Assembly: GCF_001940225.2 (NCBI RefSeq)
Contig: NZ_CP135164.1
Coordinates: forward strand, 3,224,001-3,288,000
DNA from: Roseburia sp. 499
Lineage (GTDB): Bacteria; Bacillota; Clostridia; Lachnospirales; Lachnospiraceae
DNA: 64,000 nt
Direction: 5' to 3'
Shown here: positions 34,486-44,184 of the stretch, piece after piece
Position numbering within the stretch: position 1 is the stretch's first letter
Layout: the number at the start of each line of letters is the position of its first letter
Position numbers and translations under genes: made by a program
The notes under the pieces: model-generated
Told to the model about the DNA's origin: nothing
The model's database searches: none
Seen by the model: the letters and a program-made list of their open reading frames with translations, nothing else

Positions 34486-37000
34486 GGGTGTGATAAAAGC
34501 AATTGTATTGGTAGCTGTTTTTGGTGTGACCTTAACCGTAACCAGTTTGTTAAGCCATCAAAAGAATATAGATCTTACCACAAAAATGGAAGAAGCTTCT
34601 TTGCCAATGATATCGTTGGAAGAGAATGGAACGAAGATTAACGAGTTGTATGGTTATACCTCTGAAATGGATGGTACTGCGGTGCGAGACACCATTGCAC
34701 CTTTGGGCGAAGATTTAACACTTCCGGTTAGCATCAAGACATATCAAAGTCAGGTAGAAAGCATTTCTTATCAGGTGCGTACCATGGATATGGAGCGTTT
34801 GATGGAGGAAGATAAGATAGAAAGCTTTTCGCAAAAGGATGGAGAAATTGATCTGGAGCTTCAGTTTGAAAATATATTAGAAGAAGGCAATGAATACATG
34901 CTGATTCTGACGCTGCAATGTGATGGAAGAGAGGTCTATTACTATACCAGAATTATTCGAGAAAGCGGATATCATGTACAGGAAGCGGTAGAGTTTGTGT
35001 TGAATTTTCATGAACAGACCTTCGATGGAGAGAATGCAGACGGTCTTGCCACCTATTTAGAGCCAAATGCGCAGGCAGATAATACATCGCTTCAGAAGGT
35101 AACGATTCATTCCAGTTTGAAACAGGTTACCTGGGGAGAATTTACCGGAGAACGGGTGGAAAAGCCGGTGCCGTCGATTAAGGAAATAGGTTCATCTTAT
35201 AATACCATTGTTTTAAATTATGTAGTAACAGCAGCGGGAGAAAATGGAGAAGTAGAATACTATAACGTAGAAGAATATTACCGCGTGCGTTACGGGAACA
35301 ATCGTATGTATTTGTTGAACTATGAACGTACAATGAATGAGATTTTTCGAGGAGAAAGCGATCGGATAAAGGCAGATAGTATTTCGCTTGGAATTTGTTC
35401 TCAGGATGTAGAATACATGGCGAATGAAAAAGGAAGTGTAACTGCGTTTGTACAGGAAGGGGAATTGTGGAGTTATAACAGCGATAACAATCATCTTTCT
35501 AAGGTGTACAGCTTCCGGGGAGCGGAGGGGATTGATGCAAGAGAAAATAATCCGCAGCATGAAATAAAGATAATAAAAATAGATGAAACCGGAAGTATGG
35601 ATTTTGTGGTTTATGGCTATATGAACCGGGGAGATTATGAGGGAAGGACCGGTATTGCGGTATACCATTATGATGGAGTAGGAAATACAACGGAAGAAGA
35701 GTTGTTTATCCCATCGGATAAGTCCTATGAGGTATTGAAAGCAGAGTGGGGAAATATTTTCTATGTTAGTGATGGAAATGTATTTTATCTGTTAGTAGGT
35801 GACAGTCTTTACAGTATCAACCTTTATACGAGAGAGAGTAAAAAGGTACTGGAGGGAATGGAAGCAGGACGGTATGCAGTATCTGATACGGGAAGATATA
35901 TCGCATGGCAGGATTCTGAGAACTTGTATAACGCAGCAACTCTGAAAGTTATGGACTTAGAGGGAGAAGAGATTCGAGAAATAAAGGCTGGTGAAGGCGA
36001 ATATCTGTTGCCGGTTGGGTTTGTGCAGGATGATTTTATATATGGAGCAGCAAGACAGTCTGATGTAGTGGTGGATAATGCCGGAAATACACAGTTTTCC
36101 ATGTATCGAATTCAGATTGTAGATGAAACTGGAGAAGTTGTAAAAGATTATCAAAAGGATGGTTACTATATTACAAAAGCATATGTAGAGAATGAAACAA
36201 TTTATTTGAATCGGGTCTATCGGAATGGAAGTGGATTTGTTCCTGCAGACCAGGATACCATTAAAAATCAGCAACTGGAAGCAGAGAAGAACATTACCAT
36301 AGAGACGACCCAATCAGCGCAAAAGCAGAGTGTTGTACAAATTGCTTTTGCAGGGGAACGGGAAGAGTTGGAAGAATCACCTCAGATTGTAGTGCCAAAA
36401 GAAATTCTGGTAGAAGAAGACCGCAGTGTAACTTTGGACACTGGTGTGGAACAGGAGATTTATTATGTGTATAGCGCAGGTAAGATTGTAAAGGCAACCC
36501 CGTTTGTAGCAGAAGCAGTTACCACAGCAGATAGTAATATGGGAGTGGTAATTGGAGATAAGCAGAAATATATTTGGCGTCGAGGAAGAAAGTCTTATCA
36601 GCCTGTGGTAGGTGATGTGAATATTGATGTGAGTCAGGCAGGGGGAAGCTCCGTAGCAAGATGTTTGACTGCAATCCTTCAGACGGAAGGAATCAGTATG
36701 GATGTAGAAGGACTCTTAACACAGGGGGAAACACCAAAGCAAATACTGACAGAAGCTTTGGCAGATTATAAGGTCATAGACCTGACCGGATGTAGTGTGG
36801 AACAGGTTTTGTATTATGTAAACCTTAAAACGCCTGTTTTCGCAGTGGTAGATAATGAAGCATTATTGATTGTAGGATATGATGAGCATAACACCATTCT
36901 TTACAATCCGGAAACCAATACTACTTATAAAATGGGACTTCAGGACAGCAATGCTATGTTTACGTCGGCTGGAAATGTTTTTCTGGGGTACATCCAATAG
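34478..37000 (+). CDS. Large membrane-anchored protein with a degenerate papain-like C-terminus
   Basis: An 840-residue protein with one N-terminal membrane helix (about residues 5-23), a long extracellular part with repeated beta segments (about 200-560, including LSKVYSFRGAEGID and DTGRYIAWQD blocks as in propeller-like domains), and a C-terminal part of about 130 residues resembling the C39/papain-like fold. In the latter, SSVARCLTAILQTEG takes the place of the catalytic Cys region, and EALLIVGYDEHNTILYNPET the His/Asp region. A catalytic His before the VGYD is not seen (Leu-Leu instead), so activity is doubtful. Possibly it is a wall-facing scaffolding or sensor protein. It overlaps the methyltransferase by 8 bases. 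Confidence 0.6.
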   Translation: MRKGVIKAIVLVAVFGVTLTVTSLLSHQKNIDLTTKMEEASLPMISLEENGTKINELYGYTSEMDGTAVRDTIAPLGEDLTLPVSIKTYQSQVESISYQVRTMDMERLMEEDKIESFSQKDGEIDLELQFENILEEGNEYMLILTLQCDGREVYYYTRIIRESGYHVQEAVEFVLNFHEQTFDGENADGLATYLEPNAQADNTSLQKVTIHSSLKQVTWGEFTGERVEKPVPSIKEIGSSYNTIVLNYVVTAAGENGEVEYYNVEEYYRVRYGNNRMYLLNYERTMNEIFRGESDRIKADSISLGICSQDVEYMANEKGSVTAFVQEGELWSYNSDNNHLSKVYSFRGAEGIDARENNPQHEIKIIKIDETGSMDFVVYGYMNRGDYEGRTGIAVYHYDGVGNTTEEELFIPSDKSYEVLKAEWGNIFYVSDGNVFYLLVGDSLYSINLYTRESKKVLEGMEAGRYAVSDTGRYIAWQDSENLYNAATLKVMDLEGEEIREIKAGEGEYLLPVGFVQDDFIYGAARQSDVVVDNAGNTQFSMYRIQIVDETGEVVKDYQKDGYYITKAYVENETIYLNRVYRNGSGFVPADQDTIKNQQLEAEKNITIETTQSAQKQSVVQIAFAGEREELEESPQIVVPKEILVEEDRSVTLDTGVEQEIYYVYSAGKIVKATPFVAEAVTTADSNMGVVIGDKQKYIWRRGRKSYQPVVGDVNIDVSQAGGSSVARCLTAILQTEGISMDVEGLLTQGETPKQILTEALADYKVIDLTGCSVEQVLYYVNLKTPVFAVVDNEALLIVGYDEHNTILYNPETNTTYKMGLQDSNAMFTSAGNVFLGYIQ

Positions 37001-37002
37001 TG

Positions 37003-37041
37003 AAAAGGGACATTTTCCGATTTAGGAGGATGTCCCTTTTT
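37003..37041 (+). terminator. Terminator after the large anchored protein
   Basis: AAAAGGGACAT and ATGTCCCTTTT pair perfectly over 11 bases, with a T-rich end. Confidence 0.8.
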
Positions 37042-37137
37042 GCTAAAAATAAGAACTTTGTGTTAAAAAGTGAGGAATATTATGCAAGAATTTCATAAAT
37101 CCTAATAGTATAATGCAAGTAGGTTGGGAGGTGTGAA

Positions 37138-38922
37138 ATGAATATAGCGGCAATAAAACATAGGTGTGCATTTACAGATTGTTATGCACGGAATCAAGAT
37201 GAAATTGTGATAAATGTAACAACAGGAAAGGATATTACTAACGTAAATATCATACATAATGATCCTTATATATCGGGAGTTTCCGGTAGGCGTCCGTGGG
37301 TTGGGGAAAAATTAAAAATGGAGTTGGGGAGAGAATTGGAGAATTCATTTATCTGGACGATAAAACTATCTCCCAAATTTAAAAGAGAACAGTACTATTT
37401 TGAAATATTTTCTAATGCAGAGAAAGTATATCTATTGGAAGACAGAGTTTATACAGAAAAAGAAATGAATGTATCCGGGAAGATGAAACAGTATTTTAAA
37501 TATCCCTGGCTGAATGAATCTGATATATGCCGGTGCCCAAAGTGGGTAGAGAAAACCATATGGTATCAGATTATGCCGGATAAGTTTTGCCGTGGTGATG
37601 CAGGAGGCAAAAGAGTAAAGTTGCGGGAATGGGGTGAGACAGAAAACTTATCTTATGAAGATTTTTTCGGAGGTGATATAAAGGGGATAACCGGTAAACT
37701 GGAATATCTGAAAGATTTAGGAATATCCGGAATATATCTTACACCAATATTTCAGTCGGATACCAACCATAAGTATAATACGTTCAATTATAAACTGATT
37801 GATGAGGACTTTGGAACGGAAGAAGACTTAAAAGAACTCATTCAAAAGGCACATAGCTTGGGAATTAGAGTTATGCTGGATGCAGTATTTAATCATTGTG
37901 GTACGGATTTTTTTGCATGGAAAGACGTAGTAAAGAACGGAAAAAATTCAAAATACTACGAATGGTTTTTTATTCACGAGAAAGATTTCTACACTCAGGA
38001 TATAAAGACAAAGGATGGCAGATATTTTTCCTTTGCCTTTGAAGCAAACATGCCGAAACTAAATACGAATCATGTGGAAGTGATGGAGTATTTTTTAGAG
38101 ATTTGCAGGTATTGGGTAAAGGAATGGCAAATTGATGGAATCCGATTTGATGTGGGAAATGAAATATCACATTCGTTTGTAAAAAAACTACATTATGAAT
38201 TAAAGGAAATAAATCCGGAAATTTTTTTGCTGGGTGAAATATGGCATGATTCTATTCAGTGGTTGTTAGGGGATGAATTCGATTCTGTTATGAATTATCC
38301 TTTTTTAGAAAGTATTCATGATTTCTGGATAGAAAAAGAAAAAAATTCTTATGATTTTATGTATGGTATAAATCGTTGTTTTTCCATGTATTATGAGCAA
38401 ATCAATCATGTACTTTTTAATTTGTTGGACAGTCACGATGTAGTCAGAGCTTATACCAGATGCGGAGAAAACATTGACATTTTCTTACAGCAATTTGTTT
38501 TATTGATGACAATGCCCGGGACACCATGCATTTATTATGGTACGGAGATTGCAATGGCGGGGGATGGAAATCCTTATAATAGAAAAAGTATGCCATGGGA
38601 TGAAATTGCAGAAGGAGAATACGATTCAATCATAAAAGAAGTAAAAGCAATCATTGCTTTGAGAACACAATACAATCAACTGAATGGAGAGAAAACAAGC
38701 TGGAAACATGAGGATAATCATAAAAGATTAATTCACTATGTGAGAACTACGAATGAAATAGAAACAGCAATCGAAGTATATTTAAACGCTTCGGATAAGG
38801 AGGTGGAAATACCGGTTCAGGGAAATGTGATTTATGGTAGAAATTACAAAAATGGTTACATACAGGAAAATGGAATTTTAATTTTAGAAACAAAGAAAGA
38901 CAAGGAGATGGTTATATGTTAG
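37138..38922 (+). CDS. Second cytoplasmic GH13 glycosidase (paralogue)
   Basis: A 594-residue enzyme collinear with the one at 684. The catalytic Asp338 (GIRFDVGNE), Glu367 (LLGEIW) and Asp434 (LLDSHD) have the same numbers, and so does the MLDAVFNHCG region. There is no signal peptide. GGGAGG with a GTGAA spacer precedes the ATG. The C-terminal beta domain is slightly longer, with a Lys-rich tail. The gene overlaps the kinase-like gene that follows by 7 bases, so the two are expressed together. It could be a second maltodextrin/neopullulan enzyme with a different preference. Confidence 0.88.
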   Translation: MNIAAIKHRCAFTDCYARNQDEIVINVTTGKDITNVNIIHNDPYISGVSGRRPWVGEKLKMELGRELENSFIWTIKLSPKFKREQYYFEIFSNAEKVYLLEDRVYTEKEMNVSGKMKQYFKYPWLNESDICRCPKWVEKTIWYQIMPDKFCRGDAGGKRVKLREWGETENLSYEDFFGGDIKGITGKLEYLKDLGISGIYLTPIFQSDTNHKYNTFNYKLIDEDFGTEEDLKELIQKAHSLGIRVMLDAVFNHCGTDFFAWKDVVKNGKNSKYYEWFFIHEKDFYTQDIKTKDGRYFSFAFEANMPKLNTNHVEVMEYFLEICRYWVKEWQIDGIRFDVGNEISHSFVKKLHYELKEINPEIFLLGEIWHDSIQWLLGDEFDSVMNYPFLESIHDFWIEKEKNSYDFMYGINRCFSMYYEQINHVLFNLLDSHDVVRAYTRCGENIDIFLQQFVLLMTMPGTPCIYYGTEIAMAGDGNPYNRKSMPWDEIAEGEYDSIIKEVKAIIALRTQYNQLNGEKTSWKHEDNHKRLIHYVRTTNEIETAIEVYLNASDKEVEIPVQGNVIYGRNYKNGYIQENGILILETKKDKEMVIC

Positions 38923-39452
38923 AAGGAATGCATAAGGTAAATCAAAACAGTTATAAAATTGATAAATTATTAGGAAAAGGAAAGGGTGGATATTCTTATC
39001 TGGCAACAGATGGGGAAAAGCAATATGTGTTAAAGCAGATACATCATGAGCCCTGTGACTATTATCAGTTTGGAAATAAAATAGAATCGGAACTGAATGA
39101 TTACAAAAAGCTAAAGTCCATAGGAATCAGAATGCCGGAAATGCTTGATATAGATATGGAGCAGGAGAGAATTCTAAAAGAGTATATCGAAGGGGAAACC
39201 ATATACGAAATGGTTCTTCATGACAGAATGAAACCGGAATATATAGAACAAGTACAGCAAATGTGTGAATTGCTCTATAAAGCAAATACCAATATAGATT
39301 ATTTTCCTACGAATTTTATTGTGCAAAATGGTGAATTGTTTTATATTGATTTTGAATGTAATGATTATATGGAAGAGTGGAATTTTGAAAATTGGGGAAT
39401 TAAGTACTGGTCCAAAACAGAGGATTTTTTGGAATATGTAAAAACTCATTAA
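38916..39452 (+). CDS. Small kinase-like protein coupled to GH13
   Basis: A 178-residue protein with a Gly-rich loop (LLGKGKGGYSYLAT, residues 18-31), Lys40 in YVLKQI, a catalytic-loop-like TNIDYFPTNFIV with Asp, and LFYIDFECND, which takes the place of the DFG motif. It thus fits a minimal protein-kinase/aminoglycoside-phosphotransferase-like fold, much shorter than usual. The start at 38916 has AAGGAG 8 bases upstream and overlaps the GH13 stop. It may phosphorylate a sugar or a protein; the substrate is unknown. Confidence 0.75.
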   Translation: MLEGMHKVNQNSYKIDKLLGKGKGGYSYLATDGEKQYVLKQIHHEPCDYYQFGNKIESELNDYKKLKSIGIRMPEMLDIDMEQERILKEYIEGETIYEMVLHDRMKPEYIEQVQQMCELLYKANTNIDYFPTNFIVQNGELFYIDFECNDYMEEWNFENWGIKYWSKTEDFLEYVKTH

Positions 39453-39457
39453 ATGTC

Positions 39458-39485
39458 TAAAGTTTCTGCTACATATTACCGAAAT
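39458..39485 (+). promoter_or_regulatory. Sigma-28-type flagellar promoter
   Basis: A perfect TAAAGTTT -35 (39458-39465) and ACCGAAAT -10 (39478-39485) are separated by 12 bases (consensus is 11). It stands 57 bases before the first flagellar gene and probably drives the DUF6240, flagellin and FliS-like genes together. Confidence 0.7.
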
Positions 39486-39542
39486 ACTAGTTGTGAATAC
39501 GAATTAACATAACGATGAGTATAGAGGATATGGAGCGCAAAC

Positions 39543-42500
39543 ATGAGAGTAGATAACAGTAATTTAATGGAAATTACAAAATCAAATAATAGTGTGGAAG
39601 TAAAAGGGCATGTTACCGTTCAGACGCAGCAGACCACAACTCAGCAGGTAGATAAGACAACCGGCGAGGTGCGTTCTGTGCAACAGACAACGGTAGACAA
39701 GCCCTTTTTTACCGGAGATACTGAGTCGGAAATGGACAAGATTCGCCAGGAAGCAGAGAACATGGAGGTAAAACTCTATAAAGAACGAATGGAGACGGTA
39801 ACCAACACAGCCTCTGCCGAAGATTGCGCAAAAATGGAAGAAGACGGAAGTCCATTAAACAGTACAGAAGTAAAGACAGTTGTGACAGAAATGGACAAAA
39901 TTAAGATGGAGCTTGCTAAGGCAGGTGTGGATATCAGTATTTTCGGAGATGATTTGAGTACGGATCAGTTAGCAGAGATGCTTGGAAGTACTGGAATGGC
40001 ATACCAGATGGAACAGGTAATTACAGCGGCAGATTTACCGGTTACGGAGGAAAATGTTTCAGATTGTGAAGAAACTTTGAAGCAGGCGGCAGACTTGACA
40101 AAGTGTAATGAGCAGACTGTAAAATATATGGTAGAAAACGAATTGCCACCGACTGTGGAAAATCTGTATAAGGCACAACACAGTACTACCACGGCGGCAG
40201 TAGCTGCACCAATGAAACAGGAAGCAATTTTGGATGAAAACTTCCAAAAGCAGATAGAACAGGTGATTAAGGAAGCGGGACTTGAGGTGAATGAAACAAC
40301 ATTAGGCTGCAGCCAATGGATGATAGAAAATGATATTCCGCTTACCGCAGAAAATCTGAAGTTTGCAGCAGACTTGTATGAAATGGATTTCCCGTTGGAT
40401 ATGGGAAAAGTAATGGAAGGCATGATGGTAGCTATTTCCGAAGGAAATCGTCCGAAGGACACTATGGTGCTTGATGGATATAGTCTGGCAGACCGAGCAC
40501 AGCAGGCAGCTGAGGTCGTAGAAAATGCTACAGATGCAGATGTTTGGACAGTAGTAGAGAAGGGACAGCAGGTAACAGTAGAGAATCTTGCAGCAGCCCA
40601 TAACAGTAATATAGCAAACGCTGATAATACAGAAGAGAATAATGATGATGAAGCAAAGGCTGTAACAACACAGGTTCCCGAATATGCCGAAGAAAATATG
40701 AAGTATATTACAGCTCGTCGGCAGTTAGAGGAAATACGTCTTATGATGACAGCGCAGGCAAACTATTCCTTGCTGAAAAAGGGAATCAGCATAGAGACAA
40801 AGCCGTTAGAGGAACTGGTAGAGCAGCTTAAGTCATTAGAAAATGATTATTATAAGAATTTGCTGAGTAATAATGGAATTGAGCCAACGCAGGAAAATGC
40901 GGCACTTCTTGCTGAAACCGTAGGAAAAGCAGAGGAATTAAAGAGCGTTCCGGCATATGTATTAGGGACAGTAACGCCGGAGCAACAGACAGTAAGTAGC
41001 CTGCATGAAAGCGGAACTGCGATGCAGGCAGAGTTCCAACGGGCAGGACAAGCATATGAAACGCTGATGACGGCGCCAAGAGCTGATATGGGAGATTCCA
41101 TTCAGAAGGCATTTCAGAATGTGGATGATATATTGGAAGATTTAGGATTGGAAACATCAGAAGCAAACCAGAGAGCAGTCCGAATACTGGCATATAACGA
41201 GTTGGAGATTACAACTGATTCCATCAGCCAGATGAAGGCGGCAGACCAGAAGGTTCAGGTATTGTTTCAGAATCTTTCTCCGTCTGTAGTAATGGAAATG
41301 ATTCGCGAGGGTGTTAATCCACTAGAAATGGATATTAGCCAGTTAAATGCCAAGGCAGAAGAAATCAAGAATCAGATAGATGCCGGTGGGGAAGAAAAGT
41401 TCAGCAAATATCTCTGGAAGATGGAGCAAAGACAAGAGATTACGCCGGAAGAGCGAGACAGCTATATTGGAATTTATCGATTGCTGAATCAAATAGATAA
41501 AACAGACGGAGCAGTCATTGGAGCACTGGTAAATCAGGGTGCAGAGTTAAGTATGAAGAATCTGCTGACTGCGGTGAGAACCAATCGGAATCCGGGAATC
41601 AATGTATCCGTAGATGACAACTTTGGAGAAGCAGAGGTAGTAAATACCTTGGATTTAAGTATCTCCCAGCAGATAGAAGCAGCATACCAGACAGACTGTG
41701 CAAAAGAAGCATTTGGAAAAATGACGCCGGAGGGAATGGAACAGGCGGCAGCACAGGGGGCGTTAGATGAGATGACGCCGGAAGAATTGTTATGGCAGTT
41801 AAAGAATGCGGAGATAGACCAAGCTTCTGAAGAAGCATATTATCAGGAACAGTTGAAGGAATTTTCCATGGCAAGAGGTGCAGAGGAACAGGTATTGAAG
41901 TTGCTGACCGGATATGATATGCCGGTAACGGCTTATAACATATTGGCAGCAAATCAGATGCTTCATAACCGAAATGGAATGTTCAAAACACTGTTTGAAC
42001 GTAAGGATGAAGAAACAGATGTAGATTTGGAAGAAGTAAAGCAGGGAATTCTGGAAGACTTTGCAGAAGCGGTAAAGACACCGGAGGATATGGCAAAGGC
42101 ACAGAAGAAACTGGCAGATGTGGCAGAGAATGTCATGAAAACCATGGAAGAATCCAAGGACGTACAGAGTTTTGACATACGAGATTTAAAGATACTTCGA
42201 CAGGAAATTGAATTGGGAACGAAAATGGCCAAGGAAGAAAACTATGCAATTCCGGTTCTTGTGGCAGACGAGTACACCAATATACAGCTTAAGATTGTAA
42301 GAGGAACCGAAGAGCGTGGAAGACTTGATGTTATCTTTGACTCGCCAAAACTTGGAAAAGTAGCGGCAAGATTTCAGGTGCAAGGAGAAAAGGTGAAAGG
42401 CTATATTGCTTCTGATTCTCAGGAAACCATAGAAAGTCTCCGCGACCAACAGGAAGAGTTAGCCGAACAGCTGAGTATGGACGGTACCCTATATCCGAAT

Positions 42501-42674
42501 CTGGATATGATTCAAAGTGAAAGTTTGGATCTTACGCAAATTTCTTTAGATAACAGAACTTATGGAGATATCAGTAATCAGTCGGAAGAGGAATATCAGG
42601 TACAGACAAAGACATTGTATGGTATGGCAAAAGTATTTATTGGAGCAGTAAAACAACTGGCAACAGCAGAATAA
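39543..42674 (+). CDS. DUF6240-type flagellar protein with FliK-like C-terminus
   Basis: A 1,043-residue soluble protein encoded just before flagellin. Residues 1-60 are Gln/Thr-rich (TVQTQQTTTQQVDKTTGEV). The middle consists of a repeated helical unit whose turn reads roughly P-x-T-x-E-N-hydrophobic: LPVTEENV, LPPTVENL, IPLTAENL, QQVTVENL, IEPTQENA, MPVTAYNI. The C-terminal part (about residues 890-980), with ERGRLDVIFDSPKLGKVAARF then GEKVKGYIASDSQETIESL, has the strand/helix pattern of the FliK hook-length-control C-terminal domain. I therefore suspect a hook-length or filament-assembly ruler. The GGAGCGCAAAC ribosome binding site and sigma-28 promoter support flagellar regulation. Confidence 0.75.
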   Translation: MRVDNSNLMEITKSNNSVEVKGHVTVQTQQTTTQQVDKTTGEVRSVQQTTVDKPFFTGDTESEMDKIRQEAENMEVKLYKERMETVTNTASAEDCAKMEEDGSPLNSTEVKTVVTEMDKIKMELAKAGVDISIFGDDLSTDQLAEMLGSTGMAYQMEQVITAADLPVTEENVSDCEETLKQAADLTKCNEQTVKYMVENELPPTVENLYKAQHSTTTAAVAAPMKQEAILDENFQKQIEQVIKEAGLEVNETTLGCSQWMIENDIPLTAENLKFAADLYEMDFPLDMGKVMEGMMVAISEGNRPKDTMVLDGYSLADRAQQAAEVVENATDADVWTVVEKGQQVTVENLAAAHNSNIANADNTEENNDDEAKAVTTQVPEYAEENMKYITARRQLEEIRLMMTAQANYSLLKKGISIETKPLEELVEQLKSLENDYYKNLLSNNGIEPTQENAALLAETVGKAEELKSVPAYVLGTVTPEQQTVSSLHESGTAMQAEFQRAGQAYETLMTAPRADMGDSIQKAFQNVDDILEDLGLETSEANQRAVRILAYNELEITTDSISQMKAADQKVQVLFQNLSPSVVMEMIREGVNPLEMDISQLNAKAEEIKNQIDAGGEEKFSKYLWKMEQRQEITPEERDSYIGIYRLLNQIDKTDGAVIGALVNQGAELSMKNLLTAVRTNRNPGINVSVDDNFGEAEVVNTLDLSISQQIEAAYQTDCAKEAFGKMTPEGMEQAAAQGALDEMTPEELLWQLKNAEIDQASEEAYYQEQLKEFSMARGAEEQVLKLLTGYDMPVTAYNILAANQMLHNRNGMFKTLFERKDEETDVDLEEVKQGILEDFAEAVKTPEDMAKAQKKLADVAENVMKTMEESKDVQSFDIRDLKILRQEIELGTKMAKEENYAIPVLVADEYTNIQLKIVRGTEERGRLDVIFDSPKLGKVAARFQVQGEKVKGYIASDSQETIESLRDQQEELAEQLSMDGTLYPNLDMIQSESLDLTQISLDNRTYGDISNQSEEEYQVQTKTLYGMAKVFIGAVKQLATAE

Positions 42675-42698
42675 AGAAATCATAAGAGAGGTGCAGAT

Positions 42699-44171
42699 AT
42701 GAAAATTAATCACAATATGTCGGCAGTTATTGCCAATAAGCAGTTATTAAGAACAGAAAATGGATTGACATCATCTTTGGAACGTTTGTCTTCCGGACTT
42801 CGTATTAACCATGCATCTGATGATGCAGCAGGAATGGCAATTGCCAGCAAAATGAAAGCCCAGATTAAGGGGTTGGATCAGGCATCCAGAAATGCATCTG
42901 ATGGTGTTTCTGTATTGGAGACAGCAGACGGGGCACTGAATGAAGTAACAAGCATGCTTCAAAGAATGCGCGAGCTTTCTGTACAGGCAGCGAACGACAC
43001 GAATACACAGGATGATTTGCAGGCAATTCAGGCAGAAATCACATCCCTTACCAATGAGATTGATCGTATTTCCAGAGATACCGAATATAATACCATGAAT
43101 CTTTTAGATGGAACCCAGGATACCAGAGTATATCCAAGTGTGAGAGGAATTGAACGAATTGATATTTCAGATAGTGTAGAAAAGGGTGTCTATAAGATTA
43201 AAGTCAATGCACCGGCAGAACAGGCGGTAGGAGTTGGCGCAGCGGTAACTACTACCGCAGTAACTGCGGCACAGGAAGGAACCGTTGTAATTAATGGCGT
43301 AGAAGTGAAAATTAAAGAAGGAGACACATTCGAAGAAGTATATGAGAAGCTTCGTAACGGAGCAGAAATAGGAAATGTAAATCTTTTGGTAGCAGCAAAT
43401 CCACCAACATCTTCGAATCCTTTACAAAATGCGGAAAATGCGGGATATGATGCTATTGATGTAGCGGATGCAGTGGCAAATGGTGGAACACTGATATTTG
43501 TTTCTAATCAGTATGGTTCTTCTGCAGAATTGAATGTAAGTTGTGAAAATACAGCACTTGCAGCATATCTGGGAATTACGGCAAACGGATATACAGAACA
43601 TGGAGAAGATGCAGGTGTATCATTTGGAACGGGCGCGGGTGGTAATGGATTTACTTCTCAGGCAACAATGATTACAGATGGAACTCATGTAAAAATAACA
43701 GATAGAAGCGGATTTGAAATGAACTTTGAAGTAATGCCTGGGGTAACGGGAGATGTGTCTTTAGAGGTGACCGATATTGGAACTATGACATTCCAGATTG
43801 GTGCAAATGAAGGACAGACCATGGACGTACGTATTCCGGAAATTTCATCGAAGAGTCTTTATATAGACGATGTAGATGTGCGCACAGTAGGAGGCGGCGG
43901 AAGAGCAATTACAAGTTTTGATAAGGCTATCGGTAAGGTAAGTGAAGCTCGCTCCAGAATTGGCGCATATCAGAATCGTTTGGATTCTGCAGTAAACAGT
44001 CTGGAAGGGGCAGAACAGAATATGACAGCAGCCCTTTCTCGTATTGAAGATGTAGATATGGCAGAAGAAATGTCTGAATATACAAAGTATAATGTATTAT
44101 CCCAGGCAGCAACGTCTGTACTTGCACAGGCAAATGATATACCACAGCAGGTACTTCAGTTGTTACAGTAG
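42699..44171 (+). CDS. fliC: Flagellin
   Basis: A 490-residue filament protein. The N-terminal D0/D1 region is complete (MKINHNMSAVIANKQL, then LERLSSGLRINHASDDAAGMAI and ELSVQAANDTNTQDDLQAI), and so is the C-terminal D1/D0 (RIEDVDMAEEMSEY, ending QANDIPQQVLQLLQ). Between residues about 145 and 400 is a variable, surface-exposed domain with Gly/Thr-rich strands. AGAGAGGTGCAGAT precedes the start. The gene is second in the sigma-28 operon. Confidence 0.95.
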   Translation: MKINHNMSAVIANKQLLRTENGLTSSLERLSSGLRINHASDDAAGMAIASKMKAQIKGLDQASRNASDGVSVLETADGALNEVTSMLQRMRELSVQAANDTNTQDDLQAIQAEITSLTNEIDRISRDTEYNTMNLLDGTQDTRVYPSVRGIERIDISDSVEKGVYKIKVNAPAEQAVGVGAAVTTTAVTAAQEGTVVINGVEVKIKEGDTFEEVYEKLRNGAEIGNVNLLVAANPPTSSNPLQNAENAGYDAIDVADAVANGGTLIFVSNQYGSSAELNVSCENTALAAYLGITANGYTEHGEDAGVSFGTGAGGNGFTSQATMITDGTHVKITDRSGFEMNFEVMPGVTGDVSLEVTDIGTMTFQIGANEGQTMDVRIPEISSKSLYIDDVDVRTVGGGGRAITSFDKAIGKVSEARSRIGAYQNRLDSAVNSLEGAEQNMTAALSRIEDVDMAEEMSEYTKYNVLSQAATSVLAQANDIPQQVLQLLQ

Positions 44172-44184
44172 GGGGCATTGAGTT

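Noticed and set aside
37086..37114. Promoter before the second GH13 gene
   Set aside because: A perfect TATAAT is present at 37109-37114, but no acceptable -35 lies 16-18 bases upstream, so I did not list it.
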